Assembly: GCA_020403425.1 (NCBI GenBank) | Contig: JADBXR010000002.1 | Span: 1-64,000, forward strand | Direction: 5' to 3' | Source of the DNA: Chitinophagaceae bacterium | Lineage (GTDB): Bacteria > Bacteroidota > Bacteroidia > Chitinophagales > Chitinophagaceae | Length of the DNA: 64,000 bases | Part shown: piece after piece, positions 35,544 to 44,642 of the stretch | Position numbering within the stretch: the first letter of the stretch is position 1 | How the letters are laid out: each line of letters begins with the position of its first letter | The notes under the pieces: model-generated | Told to the model about the DNA's origin: nothing | The model's database searches: none | Seen by the model: only the letters and a program-made list of their open reading frames with translations | Made by a program: the position numbers and the translations under genes

Positions 35544-38060
35544 TTACCCGAACAGCTCAGGTTGTGCGTTGTCTTCCCGGTGTTTCTGTTCCCACTGCAT
35601 TTCAATGGTCTTATTGTAATCGGTCAGTTTGGCCCCTACCGCCTTCCAGCCCATCACTTCCACCATTTTGGCCACTTTGAATTTGGCCTTGCGGATGGTT
35701 TGACCACGGCCACTCTGCACTTCCAATATCGGTTCCGGATCGGTGGTCACTGCTTCCAGGCGGTTCCCCTCTCCTTCCTTGATGAAAGTGAACTGGGTCT
35801 TCAAAGTAGTGGTCTCTACCTTGAAACGTTTGATATTGTATTGCTGTTTATCCGTATCCAGGTACACAGCAGTGATCACTTTGTCTGGATCGAATTTCTC
35901 GATCAATGCGATCTTGTCCGGCTCGAAACGCTGGGTCAGTTCCGTATCCGTCAGTTCGTAGGAACCGTCGTGATAGAATACGATCACTTTCTCGTCTTCA
36001 AAACTTCCCAGGTACTGGCCCTTCTCTTCCGTATTCAGCCTTCCGAACTTATCATCGAACCAGAGTTTTCTTCCGGCGAGCGTACTTCTTCCTGCTTCCT
36101 TGAACTTGACGGTCTTTACAGGATACTTGGTCACCTGGTTCCCCATACTGCCACGTCCCTTGATCTCCAGCTCCTCAAAGAAGAAGTCGAATTCCTTGAT
36201 ACGTGCGGTACAGTTCGGGCTCAGGATCACTTTCACCACTTCTGCCTCACCATTCAGGTTGGCCGTGAAATAATGTACCTTACTTTTTTCCGACCCCTTG
36301 GTGAGATCATACTCCTTATCGCGGGTGACACCCGTCACGTTAAAACGTTTGGCATAACTGACCCCCGATTTTCCATCGAGGTAGATCATATTATACGTGG
36401 TCCGTTCATCGTTCTTCTGGAACACAGCGGCATGTATGATGTCCTTACCGATGAATACCTTGTCGGACACTTTCACCACTTTCATGATACCGGCACGGGT
36501 AAATGCGATGATATCATCATAGTCGGAGCATTCGCAGAGGAACTCATCTTTTTTCAGACCGGTTCCGATAAAACCTTCGGAACGGTTCAGGTATAATTTG
36601 GTATTGGCGATGGCCACCTGTTTCACCTGGATGGTATCGAATTCCCTGATCTCAGTCTTACGCTCGCGTCCCTTACCGTATTTCTTCAGCAGCATCTCAA
36701 AATAAGCCACTGCAAAATCGGTGAGGTTATCCAGGTCATATTTGACCTGTTTGATCTCGGCCTCAATGGCTTTGATCTGCTCGTTCAGTTCATTGATATC
36801 CAACCGGTAGATCCTTCTTACCGGTTTTTCGGTCAGCTTCAGGATATCTTCCCGTTCGATGGGCCGCTTAAGTTTTTTCTTGAATGGCGTGAAAGCCTTA
36901 TCGATGGCGTCGATCACCGCATCCCAGGTAGCATGTTTCTGCTCCAGCTCCTTGTATATCTTTTCCTCGAAGAAGATCTTTTCCAGTGATGTGTAATGCC
37001 ATTTGTCTTCCAGCTCGGCCAGTTTGATCTCCAGTTCTCGCTTCAGCAGCGCTTTGGTGTTCTCGGTAGATACCTGCAGCAATTCATGCGCCGTAAGGAA
37101 ATGGGGTTTGTTGTTCACGATCACACAGGCATTGGGCGAGATGCTGATCTCACAATCGGTGAACGCATATAAGGCATCGATGGTGATATCGGGTGAAATG
37201 CCAGGCGCCAGGTCTATCTGTATCTCCACATCCGCTGCCGTAACATCCGTCACTTTTTTGATCTTGATCTTGCCCTGGTCATTGGCCTTGGTGATGCTTT
37301 CCATCAGTTGGGTGGTGGTAACACCATAGGGCACATCGCGGATCACGAGCGTTTTCTTATCCAGCTCCTCCACATGAGCGCGCACCCGTACTTTACCGCC
37401 TCGTTTACCATCGTTGTAATTGGACACATCGATCATGCCCGCGGTCTGGAAATCAGGATAGAGCTCAAATTTCTTTCCACGCAGACATTTGATAGAGGCC
37501 TCTATCAGTTCGCAGAAATTATGCGGCAGGATCTTGGTGGACAAACCCACCGCAATACCATCAGCCCCCTGTGCCAGCAATAACGGGAACTTCATGGGTA
37601 AGGTCACCGGTTCATTCTTTCGCCCGTCGTAACTCAGCTGCCATTCGGTGGTCTTGTGGTTGAACGCCACTTCCAATGCGAACTTTGACAAACGTGCCTC
37701 AATATATCGCGATGCAGCCGCTTCATCCCCGGTCCTTACATCACCCCAGTTACCCTGGGTCTCGATCAGCAGGTCTTTCTGCCCCATATTCACCAATGCA
37801 TCCCCGATACTGGCGTCACCATGCGGGTGGTACTGCATACTTTGCCCGATGATATTGGCCACTTTGTTGAAGCGACCGTCGTCCATATCCTTCATGGCAT
37901 GAAGGATACGGCGTTGTACCGGTTTCAATCCATCTTCAATGGCTGGCACGGCACGTTCCAGTATCACGTACGATGCATAATCCAGGAACCAGTTCTTGTA
38001 CTGGCCCTGCACACCGGTCTCGTTCTCAAATATCCTGTTCTCTTTTTTTTCTTTCGCCAT
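35544..38060 (-). CDS. parC: DNA topoisomerase IV subunit A (ParC)
   Basis: An 838-aa type IIA topoisomerase breakage-reunion subunit that decatenates and relaxes DNA with ParE. The catalytic Tyr119 lies in AAASRYIEARL, and the quinolone-region block YHPHGDASIGDALV (77-90) is intact. The coiled tower region (about 340-465, KALLKRELEIKLAELEDKW) and a beta-propeller-like C-terminal domain follow. Assignment to ParC rather than GyrA rests on the closely linked parE gene and the short C-terminal domain. It begins 6 bp after the stop of the cupin gene, so all minus-strand genes from 41.7 to 35 kb probably form one unit. Confidence 0.93.
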   Translation of the reverse strand: MAKEKKENRIFENETGVQGQYKNWFLDYASYVILERAVPAIEDGLKPVQRRILHAMKDMDDGRFNKVANIIGQSMQYHPHGDASIGDALVNMGQKDLLIETQGNWGDVRTGDEAAASRYIEARLSKFALEVAFNHKTTEWQLSYDGRKNEPVTLPMKFPLLLAQGADGIAVGLSTKILPHNFCELIEASIKCLRGKKFELYPDFQTAGMIDVSNYNDGKRGGKVRVRAHVEELDKKTLVIRDVPYGVTTTQLMESITKANDQGKIKIKKVTDVTAADVEIQIDLAPGISPDITIDALYAFTDCEISISPNACVIVNNKPHFLTAHELLQVSTENTKALLKRELEIKLAELEDKWHYTSLEKIFFEEKIYKELEQKHATWDAVIDAIDKAFTPFKKKLKRPIEREDILKLTEKPVRRIYRLDINELNEQIKAIEAEIKQVKYDLDNLTDFAVAYFEMLLKKYGKGRERKTEIREFDTIQVKQVAIANTKLYLNRSEGFIGTGLKKDEFLCECSDYDDIIAFTRAGIMKVVKVSDKVFIGKDIIHAAVFQKNDERTTYNMIYLDGKSGVSYAKRFNVTGVTRDKEYDLTKGSEKSKVHYFTANLNGEAEVVKVILSPNCTARIKEFDFFFEELEIKGRGSMGNQVTKYPVKTVKFKEAGRSTLAGRKLWFDDKFGRLNTEEKGQYLGSFEDEKVIVFYHDGSYELTDTELTQRFEPDKIALIEKFDPDKVITAVYLDTDKQQYNIKRFKVETTTLKTQFTFIKEGEGNRLEAVTTDPEPILEVQSGRGQTIRKAKFKVAKMVEVMGWKAVGAKLTDYNKTIEMQWEQKHREDNAQPELFG

Positions 38061-38066
38061 AGTAAA

Positions 38067-38462
38067 CTATTTCTGCCCTTGGGCCACTGTTTCTTCCAAC
38101 CAGTAAGTGTCTGTCTTACCGTCTTCCAATGTATTCTGTTCTAAAAATATCATATCTGTATCAGCGATCACTTCATGCCAGGCATACGGGTATACGGTCA
38201 CCAGTGCGGGAGCCGTTACTTTTTCCGTGCCCCGGATCTCAGGGTTCCGCACATCGAACCAGTTGATGGTGAGCTCTCCCTGGAACAGCACCAGCACTTC
38301 CGGATTCTTACCTACCGACAAACCTTTGTGATAATGTTTGGCACTCACCGAACCTGCTTTCCTGAAACCGCACACGAACTGTCCCGTCCTGTCCGTATCA
38401 AAATAATGGGTGGGTCCGCGTTCATCTTCTGCCACTTTGGGTAAGGGTCTGATCTCGATCAT
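38067..38462 (-). CDS. Cupin-domain protein
   Basis: A 131-aa single-domain cupin. The metal-type motif appears as KHYHKGLSVGKNPEVLVLFQGE (cupin motif 1) and YPYAWHEVIADTD (motif 2). It resembles the sugar-modifying isomerase/epimerase-like cupins found in polysaccharide genes (WxcM/Cap-like), but the neighbours here are topoisomerase genes. The reaction is not assigned. It lies between the VOC and parC genes with gaps of only 10 and 6 bp. Confidence 0.82.
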   Translation of the reverse strand: MIEIRPLPKVAEDERGPTHYFDTDRTGQFVCGFRKAGSVSAKHYHKGLSVGKNPEVLVLFQGELTINWFDVRNPEIRGTEKVTAPALVTVYPYAWHEVIADTDMIFLEQNTLEDGKTDTYWLEETVAQGQK

Positions 38463-38472
38463 AGCTCAAAAA

Positions 38473-38868
38473 TTATAGCTCATACAATTCCAGCGGTTGT
38501 CCGTTGGGATCGTAAAAAAATAAAAAACGTTTACCGGTATGTTCATCCACGCGTATCTCTTCCACTTTCACCGATTTTTTTGTCAACCAGGCATACCCTT
38601 CTTCCACATCGGTCACCGCAAAAGCCAGGTGCCGCAATCCTTTGGCTTCCGGAAAAGAGGCCCGCTCCCGGTGATCGGGGAAAGAGAACAGTTCTACCTG
38701 GTATTTACCATTCAGGGCTAGGTCCAGTTTGTAGGAGTTCCTTTCCTCCCTGAAATGTTCTGCCAGCACCGTGAAACCCAATACTTCCGTATAAAACCGT
38801 TTACTTTCCGCATACAGGTTTGAACTGGTAAGGATGGCTACATGGTGTATGGCTTGCAACTGCAGCAT
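38473..38868 (-). CDS. VOC-family glyoxalase-like metalloprotein (YaeR/SMU1112c type)
   Basis: A 131-aa vicinal-oxygen-chelate protein. The start MLQLQAIHHVAILTSSNL shares one nucleotide with the stop of the upstream DUF1835 gene (TGATG), indicating translational coupling. Metal ligands of the family are visible: His in IHHVAIL, Glu in QVELFSFP, His in GLRHLAFAV and Glu in PLELYEL. Substrate unknown; related proteins are linked to toxic aldehyde or small-molecule metabolism. Confidence 0.9.
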   Translation of the reverse strand: MLQLQAIHHVAILTSSNLYAESKRFYTEVLGFTVLAEHFREERNSYKLDLALNGKYQVELFSFPDHRERASFPEAKGLRHLAFAVTDVEEGYAWLTKKSVKVEEIRVDEHTGKRFLFFYDPNGQPLELYEL

Positions 38869-39710
38869 CAGGCTTCTGTTTCTGGTGTTTCTGCAGAAGC
38901 TGTTCCTCCAGGTAACGTGACAGTGATCTCCTTCCATCCCTTATTCCAGTCGCCGCTTAGTTCCAGTTTTCCTGCTGCAGCCATTTCGCGCATGCGCCAT
39001 ACCAGGAAAACATCACCAGTCTTCACTTTCATCTTGTTAAGGGTGTTGCTCAGCACTTTATTCAGTTTCTGCGACTCCTTGGTTACGTTGACAAGGATAT
39101 CCTTATCATAAAAATCCACATCCTTACCCACCAGTTTTTTACCGCCTTCCAGAAAACGTACCAGACTATTCTCCTGGCAGGTCTTCTTCCACTCATCCGG
39201 GTCCACTTCAAACTCGCTTAGCGTAATGGGTCTGGCCAATTTCTTTGCTTTCAGGAACTCTTTGGGCTGTATCTCCCACAAGTTGGTCGGATAAAAGATA
39301 TTCCCTTTCTCATTGATGAAAGGAAGGTTATTCAGGTACAATACCTGTACCCGTCCCTGGTATTCTTTCAGCTGGCTCATCAGCCAGTAATAACCGCATA
39401 CATCATGCGCATTCTGTCCCATCCAGATCCATACCTGCTCTTCGGTCTCCTCATCAATCCTTTTCAGCAGGTTGTGAACGGCCAGTTTATCGTCTACAAT
39501 ATTCAACTGTTCGGTATAAGGCGAATATTCGAGCAGGTTTTTCCACCAGTCGCGCCGCTCCTGGTAACCTTCCGCACCGTAAATGTCTCCCAACGGTCCA
39601 ACGGCAAAATCATCCTTGATCTCGACGATCTCTCCCTGTAAACTCTCGTCCAGTTCCATCGCTTTCTGCAGGGCATCTACGTTGGCTTGTTCAAATACAA
39701 TATGAAGCAT
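38868..39710 (-). CDS. DUF1835 domain-containing protein
   Basis: A 280-aa cytosolic protein matching DUF1835 at its N-terminus (MLHIVFEQANVDALQKAMEL ... FAVGPLGDI) with a DUF3658-like helical C-terminal half (about 170-280). The conserved acidic segment around VWIWMGQNAHDVCGYYWLM is characteristic. Function is unknown. It is the first gene after parE in the minus-strand run, with a 106-bp gap that contains heptad repeats (39721-39812), and it is translationally coupled to the VOC gene. Confidence 0.88.
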   Translation of the reverse strand: MLHIVFEQANVDALQKAMELDESLQGEIVEIKDDFAVGPLGDIYGAEGYQERRDWWKNLLEYSPYTEQLNIVDDKLAVHNLLKRIDEETEEQVWIWMGQNAHDVCGYYWLMSQLKEYQGRVQVLYLNNLPFINEKGNIFYPTNLWEIQPKEFLKAKKLARPITLSEFEVDPDEWKKTCQENSLVRFLEGGKKLVGKDVDFYDKDILVNVTKESQKLNKVLSNTLNKMKVKTGDVFLVWRMREMAAAGKLELSGDWNKGWKEITVTLPGGTASAETPETEA

Positions 39711-39720
39711 TGTTTTACTT

Positions 39721-39812
39721 AGTTGTTAGTGATTAGGAATTAATAATTTTCATTTTTCCTCCAGGACACAAAGCCATAACCCACAGCACAAATGTTGATT
39801 TTTGACCTTTGA
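39721..39812. repeat. Degenerate heptad repeats between parE and DUF1835
   Basis: AGTTGTT, AGTGATT, AGGAATT, AATAATT, TTCATTT (39721-39755) are five phased 7-bp units. A second block, TTGATTTTTGACCTTTGA (39795-39812), carries units ATTTTTG and ACCTTTG that also occur at 168-188. This stretch lies immediately downstream of parE and contains no gene. Confidence 0.5.
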
Positions 39813-39816
39813 TTTC

Positions 39817-41700
39817 TTAGCTCTCCACCAGATCCAGCTCGAACTTCAGGTTATTGATGATGAATTCCTGTCGTTCCATGGTATTCTTACCCATGTAATA
39901 TTCCAGCAGTTGTTGTATGTGGTCGCCCTGCTCCAGTATCACGGGTTGCAAGCGGATATCCTGGCCAATGAACCTTCCGAATTCTTCCGGAGAGATCTCT
40001 CCCAGCCCCTTGAATCGGGTGATCTCCGGTTTACCGCCCAGTTTCTTCACCGCTGCCTGTTTTTCATTCTCATCGTAACAGTAAATGGTCTCCTGTTTGT
40101 TCCTGACACGGAACAACGGGGTTTCCAATATGTAAACATGGCCCCGTTTTACGAGGTCTGGGAAGAACTGGAGAAAAAAGGTCATCATCAGTAAACGGAT
40201 GTGCATACCATCCACATCGGCATCAGTGGCGATCACAATATTGTTGTAACGCAATCCTTCCAGACCATCCTCAATATTCAACGCATGCTGTAACAGATTG
40301 AACTCTTCATTCTCATACACCACTTTTTTGGTCAGTCCGAATGAATTCAACGGTTTACCCCGCAGGCTGAACACCGCCTGCGAATCCACGTTGCGCGATT
40401 TGGTGATGCTACCACTTGCGCTATCACCTTCGGTAATGAATATGGTAGAGTTATTCTGTAAAGCGATGAACTCTTCTTTGTTCTTTGCCGGAACATCATC
40501 ATTCAGATGCACGCGGCAGTCGCGCAGTTTTTTATTGTGCAGGTTGGCTTTTTTGGCGCGTTCATTGGCCAGTTTTTTAATGCCTGCCAACTCCTTACGC
40601 TCCCTTTCATTCTGTTCTATCCTCTTTTTCAGAGCATCTGCCACTGCAGGATTCCTGTGCAGGAAATTATCCAGTTCACGCGCCAGGAAATCCAACACGA
40701 AATTCTTCATGCTTGGGCCTCCCTCATACACGTTCTGTGAGCCCAGTTTGGTCTTGGTCTGACTCTCAAACACCGGCTCCTGCACCCGCACAGAAATGGC
40801 GGCTACGATACTGGTCCGGATGTCGGATGCCTCATAATCCTTTTTGAAGAAATCGCGCACCACTTTCACATAAGCTTCACGGAATGCCTGCTGGTGCGTA
40901 CCACCCTGTGTGGTGTACTGCCCATTGACGAAGGAAAAGATATCCTCGCCATAATCGTTGTTATGCGACAAGGCCACTTCTATATCATCCCCCTTCAGGT
41001 GAATGATGGGATAACGCAATTCCTCCGAATTGGTCTTACGCTGCAAGAGATCGAGCAACCCGTTCTTGCTCACATATTTCTTACCGTTGAAATGCATGGC
41101 CAGTCCTGCATTCAGGTAACAATAGTTCCACAACTGGTTATCCAGGTACTCATGTATGTAATGGAAATTACGGAACACGGTATCATCAGGGGTGAATTCT
41201 ACCCGGGTACCGTTGGGTTCGTTGGTCTTGGCCTCTTTGTGCTCCTTCACCAACACCCCTTTTTCGAACTCTGCGGTTTTTTCTTTCCCGTCACGGTAGG
41301 CCGTTACCTTGAAATACTGGCTAAGGGCATTCACTGCTTTGGTACCCACACCATTCAGACCCACACTTTTCTGGAATGCTTTGCTGTCGTATTTGGCGCC
41401 GGTATTGATCTTACTCACCACATCCACCACTTTACCCAAAGGGATACCGCGGCCATAGTCGCGCACGGTGACCGTTTTGCCCTCGATGGTCAGCTCTACC
41501 TGTTTACCGTACCCCATCGTGTATTCATCGATACAGTTATCGATCACTTCCTTGATCAGTACATATACCCCATCATCCGGAGCAGACCCGTCGCCCAGTT
41601 TACCGATATACATACCCGGGCGCAGGCGTATATGTTCCTTCCAGTCGAGCGATCTGATCGATTCCTCATTGTACTCAAAAACATTCTTCTCTTCAGCCAT
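39817..41700 (-). CDS. parE: DNA topoisomerase IV subunit B (ParE)
   Basis: A 627-aa ATPase subunit of topoisomerase IV, partner of ParC. The GHKL ATPase domain starts [20 protein letters not shown] (ParE-type, not the GyrB-type EAVRKRPAMYIGD) and includes [17 protein letters not shown] and [13 protein letters not shown]. The TOPRIM motifs EGDSASGS and [11 protein letters not shown] are intact. It is shorter than enterobacterial ParE but normal for Bacteroidota. It leads a minus-strand cluster with DUF1835, VOC, cupin, parC and SRPBCC genes. Confidence 0.95.
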   Translation of the reverse strand: MAEEKNVFEYNEESIRSLDWKEHIRLRPGMYIGKLGDGSAPDDGVYVLIKEVIDNCIDEYTMGYGKQVELTIEGKTVTVRDYGRGIPLGKVVDVVSKINTGAKYDSKAFQKSVGLNGVGTKAVNALSQYFKVTAYRDGKEKTAEFEKGVLVKEHKEAKTNEPNGTRVEFTPDDTVFRNFHYIHEYLDNQLWNYCYLNAGLAMHFNGKKYVSKNGLLDLLQRKTNSEELRYPIIHLKGDDIEVALSHNNDYGEDIFSFVNGQYTTQGGTHQQAFREAYVKVVRDFFKKDYEASDIRTSIVAAISVRVQEPVFESQTKTKLGSQNVYEGGPSMKNFVLDFLARELDNFLHRNPAVADALKKRIEQNERERKELAGIKKLANERAKKANLHNKKLRDCRVHLNDDVPAKNKEEFIALQNNSTIFITEGDSASGSITKSRNVDSQAVFSLRGKPLNSFGLTKKVVYENEEFNLLQHALNIEDGLEGLRYNNIVIATDADVDGMHIRLLMMTFFLQFFPDLVKRGHVYILETPLFRVRNKQETIYCYDENEKQAAVKKLGGKPEITRFKGLGEISPEEFGRFIGQDIRLQPVILEQGDHIQQLLEYYMGKNTMERQEFIINNLKFELDLVES

Positions 41701-41955
41701 GTCTCAGTCGTTGTTTATATGATCAGCTATTTTGGGGGCTTGACGGAACTGGTTTGGTCTTCCCGTTCATATCCGGCGACCCATGCACCGTCAAATCTGG
41801 TATTCAGTCCTTCCATCCGCTCATTCTCACCCCCCAACCCGCAAATCTAACCACCTCCCACCGCGGCACAATTTTACTTTTCTACAAATGGGCTCAGAAT
41901 GTGGATAAATCGCCCAAAAACCTGAATTAATCCCTTTTCTGCAACCGATACCACT

Positions 41956-41963
41956 TAGTTTTG
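41956..41963 (+). promoter_or_regulatory. TAnnTTTG promoter element for the ykgJ-like gene
   Basis: TAGTTTTG matches the -7 consensus. A TTTTCTG stretch (41935-41941) is near the expected -33 position. It implies transcription from about 41970, which supports reading the protein from the conserved segment starting at 41989. Confidence 0.6.
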
Positions 41964-41988
41964 CGGCATCGAAACTGCAAGTTCCCAT

Positions 41989-42510
41989 ATCGAGACCGAC
42001 CTGGAAAAAATTGCCGCCTTTTCCGCTGCTCATGCAGCTGAGAATGACCGGTTCAAGGATTTTGTAAAAGAGCGGAACGACGAGCAGATAGACCAGATGG
42101 TCTCCCGCTTGGACCAACGGATCAGTCCACGCATCAACTGTACCGATTGCGGCAATTGCTGCAAGAGCCTGATGGTGCTGATCAACGATACGGAAGCCGA
42201 TAACCTGTCACGACACCTGGGTCAGAGCCGGGAAGATTTTGACCAGGCTTACCTGGAAAAAGGCAGCAACGGGCTCATGATCATGAACCGCATGCCCTGT
42301 CCCTTCCTGATCGATCGGAAATGCAGTGTGTATGAACATCGTTTTGAGGGTTGCAAGGAGTTCCCGGCACTGCACTTGCCGCATTTCAAACAAAGGATGT
42401 TCACCACATTCATGCACTATGAACGATGCCCCATCATCTTTAACGTGGTGGAGCAACTGAAAGATGAAATGTCGTTCGAGCGGGATCCCGTCACTACCCG
42501 GCCATCCTGA
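41989..42510 (+). CDS. YkgJ-family cysteine-cluster protein
   Basis: A zinc/iron-cluster protein of about 173 aa. The metal-binding signature CTDCGNCC is followed by CPFLIDRKCSVYEHRFEGC. The first ATG (42097) falls after a conserved N-terminal helical stretch. The upstream frame ETDLEKIAAFSAAHAAENDR matches what relatives show before the cysteine motif, but it contains no ATG, GTG or TTG back to the in-frame stop. An ATC at 41989, 25 nt after the promoter element, is the best candidate start. If only ATG is accepted the protein begins at 42097 (137 aa). Function unknown. Confidence 0.75.
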   Translation: METDLEKIAAFSAAHAAENDRFKDFVKERNDEQIDQMVSRLDQRISPRINCTDCGNCCKSLMVLINDTEADNLSRHLGQSREDFDQAYLEKGSNGLMIMNRMPCPFLIDRKCSVYEHRFEGCKEFPALHLPHFKQRMFTTFMHYERCPIIFNVVEQLKDEMSFERDPVTTRPS

Positions 42511-42538
42511 CCCTCTGCAATGCAGGCTCGCTAACCCC

Positions 42539-42546
42539 TATCTTTA
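42539..42546 (+). promoter_or_regulatory. Near-consensus -7 element before namZ
   Basis: TATCTTTA (one mismatch to TAnnTTTG) ends 4 nt before the ATG at 42551, the same unusual spacing seen before mlaD and clpS. It supports this start over the in-frame upstream one at 42464. Confidence 0.35.
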
Positions 42547-42550
42547 CGGA

Positions 42551-43723
42551 ATGATCCATTTTGGAATAGATGTTCTCCTGGCCGATCCACCTTCCTGGAA
42601 GACCCAACGCATTGGCCTGGTCACCAACCATGCTGCTACCACCCAGAGCCTGGCCCCTTCACGTGAAGTGTTACTGCAGCAGCAATTCAACATCACAACG
42701 CTTTTTTCTCCCGAACATGGGCTGGATGTAAGAGGCGCAGATGGACACCAGATCCAGGACGGAACAGATGGCCTGACCGGTTTGCCGGTGATCAGTTTAT
42801 ATAGCCACAAACTGGCACCCGATGCAGAGGACCTGGCAAAACTGGACCTGCTGTTATTTGATATACCGGATATCGGCAGCCGCTTTTACACCTATTTATG
42901 GACGCTGACCCACCTGATGGAAGCCTGTGCCCGGCACGGGAAAAAATTAGTGGTGCTCGACCGGCCCAACCCCATTTCCGGCAACCTGGAACTGGCCGAA
43001 GGGCCGATACTGGATGAGGCACTGGCATCTTTCATAGGCCGCTGGGCCATACCCATACGTCATAGCTGCACATTGGGAGAGCTGGCCCTGTACTTTAATG
43101 CCAGCCGGAACATTCATTGTGAACTGGAAGTGATCCGCTGCCAGAGCTGGCAACGCAACCAGTTCCAGCCCGATTGGGGCATACCATTCGTAGCCACTTC
43201 CCCTGCCATACAAAGTTTCGAAAGCATGCTGTTATATCCTGGCCTTTGCCTGCTGGAAGCCACCAATATCAGCGAAGGACGGGGAACCGAATACAGTTTC
43301 CGCGCTGCGGGAGCACCCTGGCTGCAGGGAAGATCCATTGCCGGCATCCTGAACGAAATGGGGCTCGATGATGTGTCGGTCACAGCTATTGATTTCCGCT
43401 CATCCGACAAGAACACAAAATATTTTGGAGAGACCTGCAGTGGCGTGCAACTGGAAGTACATGAACCCGGTTATTTTCAGTCCGTCTCTTATGGCATGAT
43501 CCTGATCCGCCTGATCAAGGAACTATACCCGAAACAGTTTGCCTGGAAACCCTATGTCACCCTGGTAAACCCCGACGGACAACAGCATCTCGACAAACTG
43601 CTCGGCATCGCCAACAGTGAGGCCCTGTTCGAACTTCCCCTTCCCAGATTCATCGCAGAAACAACCCGGCTCACGCAATGCAAAGGATGGAAGAAGGAAG
43701 TAGAAAAATATTTACTGTATTAA
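42551..43723 (+). CDS. namZ: Exo-beta-N-acetylmuramidase NamZ (DUF1343)
   Basis: A 390-aa DUF1343 protein. NamZ releases terminal MurNAc from peptidoglycan fragments, feeding wall recycling. The N-terminal Rossmann-like part shows IGLVTNHAATT, FSPEHGLDV and DIPDIGSRFYTYLWTL; the family blocks DRPNPISG and EATNISEGRGTEYSFRAAGAPW follow. The start at 42551 (MIHFGIDVLLADPPSW) matches the family; no signal peptide is visible, so the protein looks cytosolic as read. It sits 40 bp after ykgJ. Functional company in this window: Mpl and an amidase. Confidence 0.93.
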   Translation: MIHFGIDVLLADPPSWKTQRIGLVTNHAATTQSLAPSREVLLQQQFNITTLFSPEHGLDVRGADGHQIQDGTDGLTGLPVISLYSHKLAPDAEDLAKLDLLLFDIPDIGSRFYTYLWTLTHLMEACARHGKKLVVLDRPNPISGNLELAEGPILDEALASFIGRWAIPIRHSCTLGELALYFNASRNIHCELEVIRCQSWQRNQFQPDWGIPFVATSPAIQSFESMLLYPGLCLLEATNISEGRGTEYSFRAAGAPWLQGRSIAGILNEMGLDDVSVTAIDFRSSDKNTKYFGETCSGVQLEVHEPGYFQSVSYGMILIRLIKELYPKQFAWKPYVTLVNPDGQQHLDKLLGIANSEALFELPLPRFIAETTRLTQCKGWKKEVEKYLLY

Positions 43724-43732
43724 CAAGGAAAG

Positions 43733-43847
43733 GAACAGATGAACTGATGAGCAAGGAACTGATGATGTAGCATTTATGTTGAACTCTTTCTATCGTTCTT
43801 CCTAATTTATCAGTTCGTCTGTTCCTTGCTCATCAGTTCATCTGTTC
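43733..43847. repeat. 27-bp perfect inverted repeat between namZ and tcdA
   Basis: GAACAGATGAACTGATGAGC (start of the left arm, 43733-43759) is repeated exactly in reverse complement at 43821-43847, with a 61-nt spacer. The right arm overlaps the last codons of tcdA. Shorter direct repeats (CAGTTCrTCTGTTC) occur within the right side. The two flanking genes converge, so it may serve as a bidirectional terminator hairpin, but there is no clear T tract. Confidence 0.9.
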
Positions 43848-44575
43848 AACGCCTTTATCTCTCCCAAATCCCTGATCACCACACTGGCTAACATGCAGCC
43901 AAAAATGGCCGGCATATAACTGATGGTACCAATGATGGATTTTTTGGGATAGGCTTTTTCAGTGACGAGTATACGCTCCTGATCCACGGGTTCGGGACTG
44001 AACACTACCTTCAATCCTTTGCGGATACCGAGGTAACGCAGTTTTTTGCGGACATACGTGGCCAGGTTGCATTGATAGGTCTTGGAAATATCTGTGATCA
44101 TCACCTGCGAAGGATCTACTTTACCGCCTGCACCCAGGGAACTCACGATGGGAATATTCCTTTCCTTGCAGGCTTTGATGAAATGTACTTTGGGCGAAAG
44201 CGTGTCGATGCAATCCACTGCATAGTCAAAATGACCCTGGTCCAGTATCTCGCGGGTCAGCTCTTCCTTGATATATACCGATAACACGGTAAGTTCCAGG
44301 TCAGGGTTGATGTCTTTCAAACGTTCTGCCATCACTTCGGCCTTGCCCTTGCCTGCAGTGGAATGCAATGCGGGGATCTGCCGGTTGGCATTGCTCAGGT
44401 CCACCGTATCCGCATCCACGATCGTCATTTTTCCCACACCGGCACGGGCGATCATTTCTGCACAGATACCGCCTACCCCACCCAGTCCCACCACCAGTAC
44501 GTGTTTAGACAGTAGCTTCTCAATCTTTTCATCACCCAACAGCAGCTGGGTACGGCTCATCCAGTAAGGGATCAT
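43838..44575 (-). CDS. tcdA: tRNA threonylcarbamoyladenosine dehydratase (TcdA)
   Basis: A 245-aa ThiF/E1-like enzyme that cyclises t6A37 to ct6A in tRNAs. The ATP-binding loop GLGGVGG is at about 30-36, followed by VDADTVDLSNANRQ, DCIDTLSPKVHFI and the C-terminal CMLASVVIRDL. Start may be M1 or M6 (MSRTQLLLG). No signal peptide; cytosolic. Its last codons overlap the inverted repeat at 43821-43847. Confidence 0.92.
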   Translation of the reverse strand: MIPYWMSRTQLLLGDEKIEKLLSKHVLVVGLGGVGGICAEMIARAGVGKMTIVDADTVDLSNANRQIPALHSTAGKGKAEVMAERLKDINPDLELTVLSVYIKEELTREILDQGHFDYAVDCIDTLSPKVHFIKACKERNIPIVSSLGAGGKVDPSQVMITDISKTYQCNLATYVRKKLRYLGIRKGLKVVFSPEPVDQERILVTEKAYPKKSIIGTISYMPAIFGCMLASVVIRDLGEIKALNR

Positions 44576-44642
44576 GACAGGTACGGTTTACAGAGTTCTC
44601 AGTTCGAAATACAGTATATTAGTTTGCAAAAATGTAGTTCCT

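Noticed and set aside
35412..36596. 394-codon open frame on the plus strand
   Set aside because: It is antisense to parC, whose protein is fully conserved; no family features are seen.
40894..41850. 318-codon plus-strand open frame
   Set aside because: Antisense to parE, without family features.
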